64,000 nucleotides of DNA, from assembly GCA_015178975.1 (NCBI GenBank), contig WHVD01000007.1:682001-746000 (forward strand), written 5' to 3'. Position 1 is the first letter of the stretch. Each line of letters begins with the position of its first letter. The stretch is from Hysterangium stoloniferum. Lineage: Eukaryota; Basidiomycota; Agaricomycetes; Hysterangiales; Hysterangiaceae. Position numbers and translations under genes: made by a program. The notes under the pieces were generated by a model that did no database searches, was not told the origin of the DNA, and saw only the letters and a program-made list of their open reading frames with translations. This document shows, in pieces, positions 10,641 through 19,890 of the stretch.

Positions 10641-11112
10641 AACTGCATCACATGTGGACTCCATATACATTTTGGATTCATATCACTATCCATTTTTCAC
10701 CCTATGTCTCTCTTGCTTTTACAGGTTTTAACTTATTTCATTTCTGTCTCAAGCAGATATTCCACAGGTTTTCTCATTTTTCACTTTACTAAGGATATAA
10801 AAACAAAAATAGAGAGAAAAGGAGAATTTCTTTATTAATTAGTCATCTATGACTATTACTGGTCCTCCTTTCCCCACCTTTACAAACCCTTATGCAACTC
10901 TTTTAAGTCTTCTTCCCCCATGGACCTGTCCACCCCTTCAGAATGCCCAGAGCTCCTGGCCTCAGAGTCCTCATAGTCCTTGTAGTCCTTCAGGAACTCA
11001 CCAAATAACCCATGGAAGAAGACCTGGAAACTACCTATGAAGGTCTTCCTCACACTGTTGCCCTCTTCCAACAAAAGGTTTTGGGCCCAATGCCTGCTAC
11101 AATCTGCCCCAG

Positions 11113-11844
11113 TGTTATGACTGTGTTGCAGCCCTATTGGTCCCCGAGGTTATCACCACCTACTGTATTGACGATTCAAGTTACCGTTCAAGTCATCACA
11201 TCGGAAACCATCAGCGTATGCTTTCATGGTGATCAAACTCCATTTACACCCACATCAAAATATACTCAAACTATCTGGTTAAACTCTGATACATCCCTTT
11301 TATTATGATGATCCACTCTATCCTATGTTTCACATATGTCTATATATATTTGTAACCCTCGAACTATTTCCTTTCTTCATAATTCCACTCTCAGTTATTT
11401 CACAGCCTCTGAACTAATAGTAACCTCCTGTTCCTAGTCAAGTTTATTTGTCAATACCATGTTCCACTCTTCTCCCAGTTAGTATTTTCTAGATGCCTGT
11501 TACCTGTATATGAACCCGCTGTAGTTGTAGTTACTAGGCAATCAGAATATCGACTCAGAATACCCTCTTACACCTCCAGAAGTCTCATACTAAGAATTCC
11601 ATCTTCTGCCTTCGCGTGCACTCGCTCACTCTAAGTCCCTGACCCCTTGGCCTGACACTTAACTTAACCTTTGGTCCCAATCAGTATTACGCTGAAAGGA
11701 ACTCATTAGGATTAGTCTTCGCCCATCCAAAATTTAAGGACACTTAATGGATATTTGTGGGGGCACAGCATATAAGCTGAAGCCAAGTCCTTCCGATTGG
11801 TCCCTGTCAGCCAACCGACTTTAGTGAGTTTTCAGTTCTTAACA
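11113..11844 (+). repeat. solo LTR (732 bp), target duplication CCCAG
   Basis: TGTTATGACTG...TTCTTAACA with the perfect 5-bp direct repeat CCCAG at 11,108-11,112 and 11,845-11,849. It interrupts the antisense gene of gypsy #3; the LEEVLG|QIVAGI reading joins across it once LTR and duplication are removed. This is the result of LTR-LTR recombination of a complete element. No coding content. Confidence 0.9.
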
Positions 11845-12374
11845 CCCAGCACCTCCTCCAAGGCCCCCACCCTTTCTGGATGACCACCAGTTTCCTGTGA
11901 ACCAGACCCTGAGGCATCCTGCACCAATGAGCACTTGGCTTTCAAATGCACACATGACCAACAGCCTGGGCCCCAACCAGCTTTCCAAAAACAATTCATA
12001 TTCTGGTGGTGACAACCAGAACACTGTGGGTCATTTTTGATCTGCACCTGGGCTGGAGCATTTTTCTGGGCCTTCTGTCAATCATAAGTCAGTTATGCAT
12101 TACTGTGGACTGCCTACTTACCCTTTGAAGGCTCCCCTACTCTCCTTCAGAATTTATTTTGATGTCCACTGCTTTGTGCTATCAGGACTGTTAGTGAGGA
12201 CTTAAGAAATATATGTTTTGGCTTACCTTCCCATGGCTATTGTGGATACTTTGGTGTGTTCCACAGTGACCTAGGCTGCCTCCTTCTCTGCCTCTGCCTT
12301 CTTGGCAGCTGCCTCTTCCTCTTCCCTTTCCTTCTGCTCCTCCACCTCTTCCTCCATAACCAATGCCACCTGGT

Positions 12375-12625
12375 GTTAAAACTGCCTCCACTGTCTCCAA
12401 GACCTTCTGGAACCTTCCAGCATGTTCCAGAGTATTCTTAGATTCATTTCCCATGACAGCTGTCAATCAGCTATCAGTTTCTATTCCAGGTGTCAATCAG
12501 TTGTCAGTTTCCATTCAAGCTGTCAATTAGCCGTCACATATGGCAGCTAACAAGTTTACTGATGTATAACATATATAAGACTTCAGTGTGCCAGTGTGTC
12601 ACAGTAAGTCACAGGTCACATTTAA
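12375..12625. mobile_element. 251-bp MITE-like insertion with 8-bp target duplication
   Basis: Flanked by CACCTGGT at 12,367-12,374 and 12,626-12,633. Removal restores the QV-ALVMEEE coiled-coil reading of the antisense gene. Ends are GTTAAA... and ...TTTAA, so terminal repeats are very short. It holds about three degenerate tandem repeats around GCTGTCAATCAG (12,455-12,545). An 8-bp duplication is typical of hAT elements; the family call is inference. Confidence 0.65.
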
Positions 12626-12934
12626 CACCTGGTACTCCCTCTCCAGTGCTGCTTCCTCCTCCCTGGCCTCCCTATCCTCCTCTTCCCATCATCACTGTTG
12701 AGCATTTGGGCAGCTGAGAATGGACCCTGGTATGTGGCCCCCATGGGTTTTGGTCCTGGACATTGATGGGGATATGAAAGAAGAAGAAATTTGATTATTT
12801 TCAATGTTTATATAGGCTCCTCACATTTGAACCTTACCTTCCAGATCACCTGACATCTTGACACATATGTGTAACTGGAAAACCTCAACAAATTCTGGGA
12901 CCTCTTTGGGACTTCAGCCTTCAAGGGAGGGTAC

Positions 12935-13080
12935 TGTTAAGACTGGAAAACCTGCTGGGACCTAAAATTCATCCTATAAGTTTTTGACTCTCTATATTGT
13001 ATAAACCAGCCACCAGCCTCTTCCTGGACATCCCAGACGCCTTGTTTCCAATCCATCTTTGCCCATTTGACATCTGGTTC
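12935..13080 (+). repeat. start of the 3' LTR of gypsy #3, right end not found
   Basis: TGTTAAGACTGG directly follows a purine tract (AAGGGAGGGTAC), the normal PPT-LTR junction. A TAACA end could not be placed before the next coding-like sequence, so the LTR is probably truncated. Confidence 0.4.
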
Positions 13081-13083
13081 AGT

Positions 13084-13203
13084 CTACCCCCCGTACTTTC
13101 AAAAATCTCACCAAACAACTAGAACAAATTGCTAATGCTACAACTGTTACTCAGCATGACGATCTCCGCATGCTCTCAGCATTAATGGCCATTCAACAGT
13201 TCT
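13084..13203 (+). pseudogene. coding-like fragment of unknown origin
   Basis: A 38-codon open stretch (FKNLTKQLEQIANATTVTQH, then DDLRMLSALMAIQQF, then TAG) has an amphipathic, protein-like composition. It may be part of the Tnp2-like gene that follows or of a gag. I do not recognise it. 13,204-13,304 shows nothing further. Confidence 0.3.
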
Positions 13204-13304
13204 AGATATACCACCCCTCCACTTCCCACAATCATTTCCCCATGATATCATGTATTTATTATTTGAGAATATACTTCCCATGATGAGAAAACACTGGACT
13301 GGAA

Positions 13305-14241
13305 TTGGAATCTTCCAAGAACCCAGTGATCTTGGATACTGAATTGCCCCCCCATATTTGGACCCAGATTGAGGTTGAAACGGCCGCTGCTTACCACACC
13401 ATTCCCTCACAATTTGTTGGAGCAATGCCCAACATCACCCAGTCAAGCTATAAAGCTGAATTTTGGTCTTTTTGGGCAATTGATCTTCCCCCCCACTCCT
13501 CCAGTATCACTTCCCGAAACCAAAGTACTATACACCTTTTCTCCTCCTGGTGGACATCATCAAACAGACAATCCAATTGTCAATCACTACTGAAGAGCTG
13601 GATAGTCTTGAAGAAAATATTATTAAGTGGGTTGAGCAGTATGAATGGTAGTCCCGTATTTAATTTTTCCCTGAGTGTAACTAATGTCTTTTTCGGCTGG
13701 TATTACAAATACGAGGAAGATCATCTACCTGCTTGCATGTTCAACTTGCATGCATTGCTGCACATTGTTGCATATATCCGACTTGCTGGACCTGCATGGA
13801 CTGCATGGGCCTTCCCTATGTAGCATTTTTGCGTGATGCTTGGTGCACGAATCACTTCATGCCTCCATCCTTATGCTACACTATCACAATATATCAAGAG
13901 AACAGCTCAGTTATCTCAGATTAAAGCTTGATATTCAGTTGTATGGAATCATCTGTCAACAGATGCAGTGGATGGTGCCCAAATGTGGTTTGGAAAAATG
14001 TACAAAGGATGTGAGTGTTATGTTGCAGTCTTTCTCAAGTTAGTTCACCCTGAATATCCAACATTTATTCAGATGAAGAATACATTCTGAAACCCCCTCG
14101 AAACCTGCAATATAAGCCTTACACAACTGAGCGGAGAGATATATCAGAATACTTTGCAGCTGTCTACAGATGCCAATGGAAGGATATATTTGAAATTCTC
14201 CCTGCCTGCATGAATCGGTGGGGCAAAGTTCATCTGGGAAG
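13305..14241 (+). pseudogene. Tnp2/CACTA-like transposase C-terminal region, part 1
   Basis: Resembles the C-terminal region that accompanies Tnp2-type (CACTA) transposases in basidiomycetes. Seen: LPPHIWTQIEVETAAAYHTI, FVGAMPNI-QSSYKAEFWSFW, a shifted segment ITTEELDSLEENIIKWVEQY, then YYKYEEDHLPACMFNLHALL, LAGPAWTAWAFPM and RITSCLHPYATLSQYI. It ends LKFSLPACMNRWGKVHLGS at the gypsy insertion site (14,241). Several frameshifts break the frame. Removing gypsy #1 and one GGAAG joins the reading HLGS to NNDCIQSSS at 23,707. The family call rests on remembered patterns and should be checked. Confidence 0.6.
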
Positions 14242-14757
14242 TGTTAAGTTCCATGTCGGGGACTATTGGATAGGGTCAGGACATTGGCTTCAGCTTATGT
14301 GCTGCGCCTCTATGCAAATGCTCAAAGTCCTTAATTTCAGAAGTGAGACTTATGATGGAAGATGTGGATATTCAGAGTTCCGAAGAGTTCTGAATATCGA
14401 GCATACAGAAAGATGGAAGAAGGAATAAGAAACTAAGTCGATATCAGATCTGAGGTAAAGTACAAATTCGCGGAACTAATATAAGTCTTCTCGTTATTGT
14501 ACTACAAACTAAGACCATAATAAGATGGAAACGGAAGTATTCTTAAAACGGAAATACAATAAGACATATCAGGGAGACAATATTCTGAAATGGGAATATA
14601 ATAAACAAATGAGTGAATACCTGTCAATGGACAAATTACCAAATGCGGAACAAGGGAAAAATGCGGAAGATACGGTAACTATGATGTTCCGTAGTCAGAG
14701 ATCGGAAGTCGGAAGTCGGAAGTCAGATATTGAAACATCCAGGAATGGGTCGTAACA
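14242..14757 (-). repeat. 3' LTR of gypsy #1 (516 bp)
   Basis: TGTTAAGTTCC at 14,242 and CGTAACA ending at 14,757 on the plus strand; near-identical over most of its length to 23,160-23,706. It lacks about 30 bp present in the other copy. Confidence 0.92.
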
Positions 14758-14886
14758 GTACCCCCCCTGTTATGCCGAAATCCCATAGAGGCGATTAGGT
14801 ACTGAGTGATTGAAGCGACGGCTGATTATTATGTGCCATGAAATTTACACAATTCTGGAGGTGAGAGTTTCGGCTGTTGTTCTGAG

Positions 14887-14893
14887 TATAAAA
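14887..14893 (+). promoter_or_regulatory. TATA box for the antisense gene of gypsy #1
   Basis: GAGTATAAAAACC lies 50 bp upstream of the ATG at 14,943, between the 3' LTR and the antisense gene, followed by a pyrimidine-rich stretch (TTTGTTTCTTTATCC) that could be the start region. It suggests that the gene has its own promoter inside the element. Confidence 0.5.
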
Positions 14894-14942
14894 ACCTCCA
14901 AATATTCGAATTAACATTTTTGTTTCTTTATCCACAACTTGC

Positions 14943-16083
14943 ATGTTGATTCATCAGCCACTATTCATCACTATCCCAGAAGATTCAGATACCAAAATTG
15001 CCGTGCTTCAAAAAATGTCGAAGGTCGCAGAACTTCAACAAAAAAGACAAAGGATGGAAGAGTTGAAGTGACGTCAGGAGGAGGATGAAAAGGCCTTGAT
15101 GCAGGAGTTGAAAGAAGCAGAAGAGGTGGAAAAACAGGAGTTGGAGCGGGCAAAGGCAGAAAAAGAAGCGTGGATACGGAAAACGGTGGAGGCTCAGAAG
15201 AAGAAGGAAGAGGCGGAAAAATTACAGTGGGAATCGGAGGTGGTGGAAAGACTTAAGGAGATAAGAGAAGGGATGGTAAGTGCAATCCGTAATTTTCTGT
15301 GGTTCCAACTGATAACTATTGGGTACAGCGAAAAGCCATAGGGGTGGAAGTAGAGGGAGAGGCTGGACCTTCGAGTCCTAAAGTAAGTGCATCTACAAAA
15401 GGTCGGTATTTGATTAACTTCCGAAACAGAAGCCAAAGGTCAAGGCTTGGGAATGGATGAAAATCATCCATGACAATCTGTGTTATCGATGTTCCATATG
15501 GAATATGATGTGTTGGAAACAGAAGGTAAAATGGGGTGGAACTTGCTATCCCTGCACAGTTCTCAAACTTCCATGCACTCTCGCCTCGAAAAGGGTTCCA
15601 AAAGGTGAGAAGGCCCAGAAAGCTAATGACATGGAAAGTTTGGGAGCGGCCAAAGCTGCAGAAACTGAGGTGCCGAAAATGGATAGTACAGGCATGGAGC
15701 TCCTCAAGGACACCGTTGCGTTAGTCTTTATCAGGATGGACGTCATGAAAATGCGGGATACGCTAGATCGCCATAATGAAATACAGGAAAAAGGTTTCCA
15801 TTCGTTGATCTGGAACTTCCAGAGGCAAAACAAATTCCTGGAGAAGGTAATGGTTAGCATCGGTGTTATCGCAGTATCCAAGAGATTTTCTGATAAGGCA
15901 CAGGAACAGCCTAATGATCCATTGGCGGAATGTGTCGAAAAAAGGTGGGAGTCAGGAAATGGGCCGGAAGTATCAGAGAGTGAAGATGAAGAGGTGCAGG
16001 ATATGGTGGAAAGTGTGGAGGTTGCTGATGAGATGGAAGTCAGGATGGAAAGTGGATTTGGGATATCAGAGACTTTAAAATAG
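14943..16083 (+). CDS. antisense Zn2-Cys6 protein gene of gypsy #1 (3 exons, one stop)
   Basis: Extra gene carried by the retrotransposon on the strand opposite gag-pol. Exon 1 14,943-15,275 (MLIHQPLFIT start, then a long Lys/Glu coiled-coil with KEAEEVEKQELERAKAEKEA); intron 1 15,276-15,328 (53 nt); exon 2 15,329-15,382; intron 2 15,383-15,429 (47 nt); exon 3 15,430-16,083. Exon 3 opens KPKVKAWEWMKIIHDN and then a Gal4-type cluster C-x2-C-x6-C-x10-C-x2-C-x6-C (CYRC...CWKQKVKWGGTC...CTVLKLPC), followed by a helical middle (DVMKMRDTLDRHNEIQEKG) and an acidic tail (ESEDEEVQDMVESVE). About 346 residues. One TGA at 15,069 probably replaces CGA, so this copy is nearly intact. It ends about 100 bp from the pol stop, convergently. 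A nuclear DNA-binding role is inferred from the cluster only. Confidence 0.7.
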
Positions 16084-19000
16084 TCCTAATAATATATTTT
16101 TTGACTTGCAAAACCTAAAATGAGTGTGATAATGGAAGTGTCAGAAGTGTCGGAGACTGAACAGAAAGAAAACAGGAAAGGGTTAGAGTGATGATAAAGG
16201 TCTGGGTTTACTCGGATAAGCTGTGTGGAAGTCAGTGACAATTTCCATAGTGTGACCAAGTGCCGTGGCCAATATCCATGAAGTTTCCTCATCGGTACCT
16301 TCATAACCTGCCCATTTAACTGAATAGAGCAATTTACAAGTATGTCGGTGATTGTTGATTTTAGAATCCAAAATTTTGGAAACTTGAAATTTGGGTTCTC
16401 CATCAATGATCCATCAATGATGACTGGAGGGGGCAGAGGTTGAATATGTTCTAGGATTTTGTTAGGAACACAGGGTTCTAACATGGAAACATGGAAAACG
16501 GGGTGAACTGCTCACATACTATCGGGAAGTCGGAGAGTCCATGAGAGTAAACCGGCTTGTGCTATAATTTCAAAAGGGCCTAAGAATTTCTCAGTGAGTT
16601 TTTTAGAAGGTCGGGTAGTATGGAAGAATTGAGCTTTTACAAAAACCTGATCACCGATTTTAAAATTAGGAGGTGGGATCCTGTTTTTGTCTGTGGAACA
16701 TTGATAATATTTCTGTGTGAAGAAATAGCTTTCCGAAGTTCTTGATGTAATTCGTCGAGGTCAGTAATAAATTCTTGAGCATGGACGGAAGCCAAATCTC
16801 ATTTGGAATGTACAGTGAGATTTGGATGATAGCCTTTGTTGGCGAAAAAAGGAGATATGCCGGTAGTTGTGTTCAGAGAGTTATTGTAGGTGAATTCCAT
16901 GATCGGAAGAAGGGATTTCCAGTTGTCCTGTTGATAATTGCAATAGATGTGGAGATCTTGTTCCAATGTTTGATTTATGTGTTCTGTTTGTCCATCACCT
17001 TCCAGGTGATATCCCGAGGTGAAGTGTAGTTTCATGTCGAGGGCTTTTCTGAGGGCCTGGAAGAAATGGGAGACGAACTTGGAGCCTCGATCAGAAGTTA
17101 CGTGAGATGGAACACCATGTTTGGAAAATACATAAATAATGAAAAGTTCCGCTAATTGTAAGGATGTGATTGTATCATGAGTGGGTATGAAAATGCCTTG
17201 TTTCGAGAATCGATCCACAACAACTATGCACCTACTGCATTTCTCAAATGTACTTTCTGCTCCATGACCAACCATACTATGGACAAGTGTCATCGCTAGA
17301 ATAGATGTAAAGCCTTCGGAAGTTGGGAGTTGTTCGATAAAATCCATGGAAATTGAGTTCCAGGGTTTTTCCAGTATCGGGAGTTGCTTGAGAAGGCCAT
17401 ATGGCTTATGCCTCTGGGTCTTAGAGTGTAAGAAAGTGGTGCATGACTTACAGAACTGGGTTACGAAATCTCGGAGGTTGGGCCAAGTGTATTCTCTACG
17501 GATTAAACCAAGAGTATTGTTAATGCCGTAATGTCCAGAGATTGGATGATCGTGTTTATAATGAAGTACACGGAGTCAGAGATTGTTGGAATCTGGAACG
17601 TAGATACATCCATCGAGACGGATAAAACCTTGAGAGTCTTGTGACCATCAGGGTTGGTTGGGATTGTCAGGAACTTCTAGGTGTGGCTTGAGAGCCAGAT
17701 TGGAAGTGAGTGTGGAAAGGATATCTTGATGTAATTGCTCAATGTCCATAATCATGACACTACACATAATTGGATAGTAGAGGGAAGTTGCTCAAATAGA
17801 TGTGGAAAGTTGTTGAATTGTAAAAACCAGTTTCAAGTTATGTAAATTGACAATGGCATAGTTACTTTCCCCCTCTTTAGGATAGACATCCCATCGTCAA
17901 GTCATGGCATCTGGTTTTCCACCAAGATGTCCGGGTCAGAAATGGATAATCATGTTGAAAGTGGAAAGGAATTTGGACCAGTGGGCTTGCCACCGGGTCA
18001 AAGGTTTAGTGGTAGAAAAATATTCAAGATTTTTGTGATCGCTAACAACGTCAACAGGAGTTGCAGAACCTTCGAGCGAGATAATGGTGCCAATGTTTGA
18101 AAGCTTCAAAAATTGCCAAAATTTCCTTATCATGAACAATGTAGTTGAGTTCAGACACTTTCAGTGTCCGAGAAAGGAATGCAACCAGATGAATTTCACT
18201 GTCGGAATCTTGAATGGAAAGAATCGCAGCAATTGCATAATCGGAAGCATCAGTTTCCACAATAATCGGAACATCAGGTTTCCAATGGGAAAGAATCGGG
18301 GCAGAAGTGAAAGCATTTTTTAAAGCCTGAAAAGCGGAACAGCATTTATTGTCAAAGACCCAAGATTGAGTTTTACGGGTAAGACGAGTGAGTGTAATGT
18401 ATTAGCCTTATTTTAATACTATTTTCCGAAAAAGGAGTCCAATGCTCTATCAAAATGTGCAAATACTCAATTCACTGCAAGGTAAAATAATTTAAGTATT
18501 TGATATTAATCAGTGGCAGCCTAAATAGACTTAGAACCCCTGAAGTCAAGAGTTTACTTGAATATATGCACCCTACTTCGCAAAGAAGGTTTTGAGAGCT
18601 GCTTGTGCAAGCTTGTTCTTTTTCTGTGATAACAACTACTAAAATAAGAATAACAATTTACTGATTCCGAAGCTAGATTTAACTTCAATGCTAGCTAGTT
18701 TATATATATTTTATACTATTTGTCAAACAGTAAAAATATTTATAAACGGGTCAAAAGATTAGATATAGAATAAAACACTATTTGGCTAATATATGCTTTA
18801 TTTACACTAACCTACAAGGTCTACTGTGATATTAACTTATCAGGATCTTAATGTAGTCTTAAGGATTCTGCAAGGATATTCTCAGTATTTGTTTATGTGA
18901 ATATGCTTTACTGATTCACAATAAATGAACAAAGGAACGGGATTATTTGCAATGTAATAAACAGTCAAATTACTCAACTAGAGGTGACTGAAGTCTTAAA

Positions 19001-19426
19001 CTACAAATAACAATGTAGAGAAAACTAATAATCAAATACTCAATTAAGAGATGACTATAGTATAAGATTATTTATATATTATTAGTTAATAACCAACAAC
19101 TCTAACTGAGGTGGAAATAATATATAAAAGATAGCCAACTATTCAGTTAAGAAGTGGCAAGGGGGAACAAAAGTCAACAACTCAGATTGAGGTGACAGGG
19201 GAACAGCAGATCAGTCAACAGCTCAGATTGAGGTGACAAGGGATCTGATTGGGCCAACAACTCTGATAGAGGTGGCAAGGGTTTCCAACAGCTCTGATAG
19301 AGGTGGAATTAGATGTCCAACTGCCCAGATAGGGGTGGAGTAGCCTGCTTGCTGCAGTGACACACACAGATGTGGTGGGTTGATGTGATGATATGATTTA
19401 TTTATTCAAGGCTGGAGCTGAGCTCC

Positions 19427-19528
19427 TTATATACATTTTAGTCTGAGACATTTAGAAGATTCTAGAAGATTTAATGATGTCATTCTGGGAGGAGTGATGT
19501 CATTTAGAATTTTCTAGAATTTTCTAGA
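19427..19528 (-). promoter_or_regulatory. TATA box with tandem heat-shock elements in the solo LTR
   Basis: Minus-strand TATATAA (19,433-19,427). About 20 bp upstream lies GAAnnTTCnnGAA (19,455-19,467), and further upstream GAAnnTTCnnGAAnnTTCnnGA (19,507-19,528), both matching the HSF consensus of alternating nGAAn units. Two TGACATCA motifs (CRE/ATF-like) lie between them. Directly downstream of the TATA box is the palindrome GGAGCTGAGCTCC (19,414-19,426). Further GAA/TTC units occur at 19,565-19,625. HSF control is inference from the consensus. Confidence 0.6.
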
Positions 19529-19734
19529 GCATTGTGGAAGGTTCTAACTACTTCTAAGACACTATAGAATATTCTTGGCATAATGGAACATTGTAGAATT
19601 TTATAGAATATTCTACAATATTCTATCTAATATTAGTACCTATTAACTAATGTTCCATTGGAAGCCACTGGAATGTTCCAGAGAGTTTCCTGTTTTTGTT
19701 GCAGTAGCATATATGATGACATAATGCTCTCGCG

Positions 19735-19890
19735 CCTGTGCGCGCGCGCATGACACCCTTCGCGTCTTGTGACTGTCACGTGTTGTGACCGTCGCGCGCC
19801 TTTGTGACCGTCACGCGCCTCTGTGACCGTCGCGCGCCCTTGTGACAACTGTCACCTGTTATGACGGTTGTCACTCGTTGTGACGATTTT
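19735..19890. repeat. CpG-rich tandem repeats
   Basis: Repeats of the type TGTGACCGTCGCGCGCC, about 18-24 bp each and degenerate, five to seven copies, starting after a run of GCGCGCGC. Base composition contrasts strongly with the AT-rich surroundings. Such blocks in an LTR could be methylation targets or protein-binding arrays; no function can be read from the sequence. Confidence 0.7.

Larger units (their letters stand above)
10880..12800 (-). pseudogene. antisense Zn2-Cys6 gene of gypsy #3, interrupted
   Basis: Third copy of the antisense gene. TATATAA lies at about 12,812 (minus). Exon 1 has a charged coiled-coil (EEEDREAREEEAALEREYQV, then MEEEVEEQKEREEEEAAAKK) cut by the 251-bp insertion; its donor is GTAAGCC at 12,226. 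Intron 1 is 12,169-12,226, a short exon 2 follows, and intron 2 is 12,075-12,121 (47 nt). Exon 3 carries a full Gal4-type pattern: CSGC, CFWKAGWGPGC, CVHLKAKC, i.e. C-x2-C-x6-C-x9-C-x2-C-x6-C (about 12,025-11,925). The solo LTR (11,113-11,844) splits exon 3; beyond it LGQIVAGI and an acidic C-terminus (YKDYEDSEARSSGHSEG) follow to 10,880. Several stops are present. Function as a DNA-binding regulator is inferred from the cluster. Confidence 0.7.
10391..12934 (+). mobile_element. gypsy element #3, 3' internal part only
   Basis: Plus-strand gypsy remnant. A Q-rich stretch (CAACAG repeats, about 10,425-10,450) leads into the pol C-terminus with a chromodomain (KLLYLVKWVG, about 10,490-10,640). 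An antisense gene follows (12,800-10,880), then a polypurine tract (AAGGGAGGGTAC, 12,923-12,934) and the start of an LTR (TGTTAAG, 12,935). The 5' half is missing. It is interrupted by a solo LTR (11,113-11,844) and a 251-bp insertion (12,375-12,625). Confidence 0.65.

Noticed and set aside
9536-11844. One LTR retrotransposon bounded by these two LTRs
   Set aside because: The LTRs are in opposite orientation, and the right one has its own perfect CCCAG duplication, so they are separate events.
19010-19340. CRISPR-like regular repeats
   Set aside because: Repeats are degenerate, spacers are not unique or constant in length, and the context is a fungal LTR.
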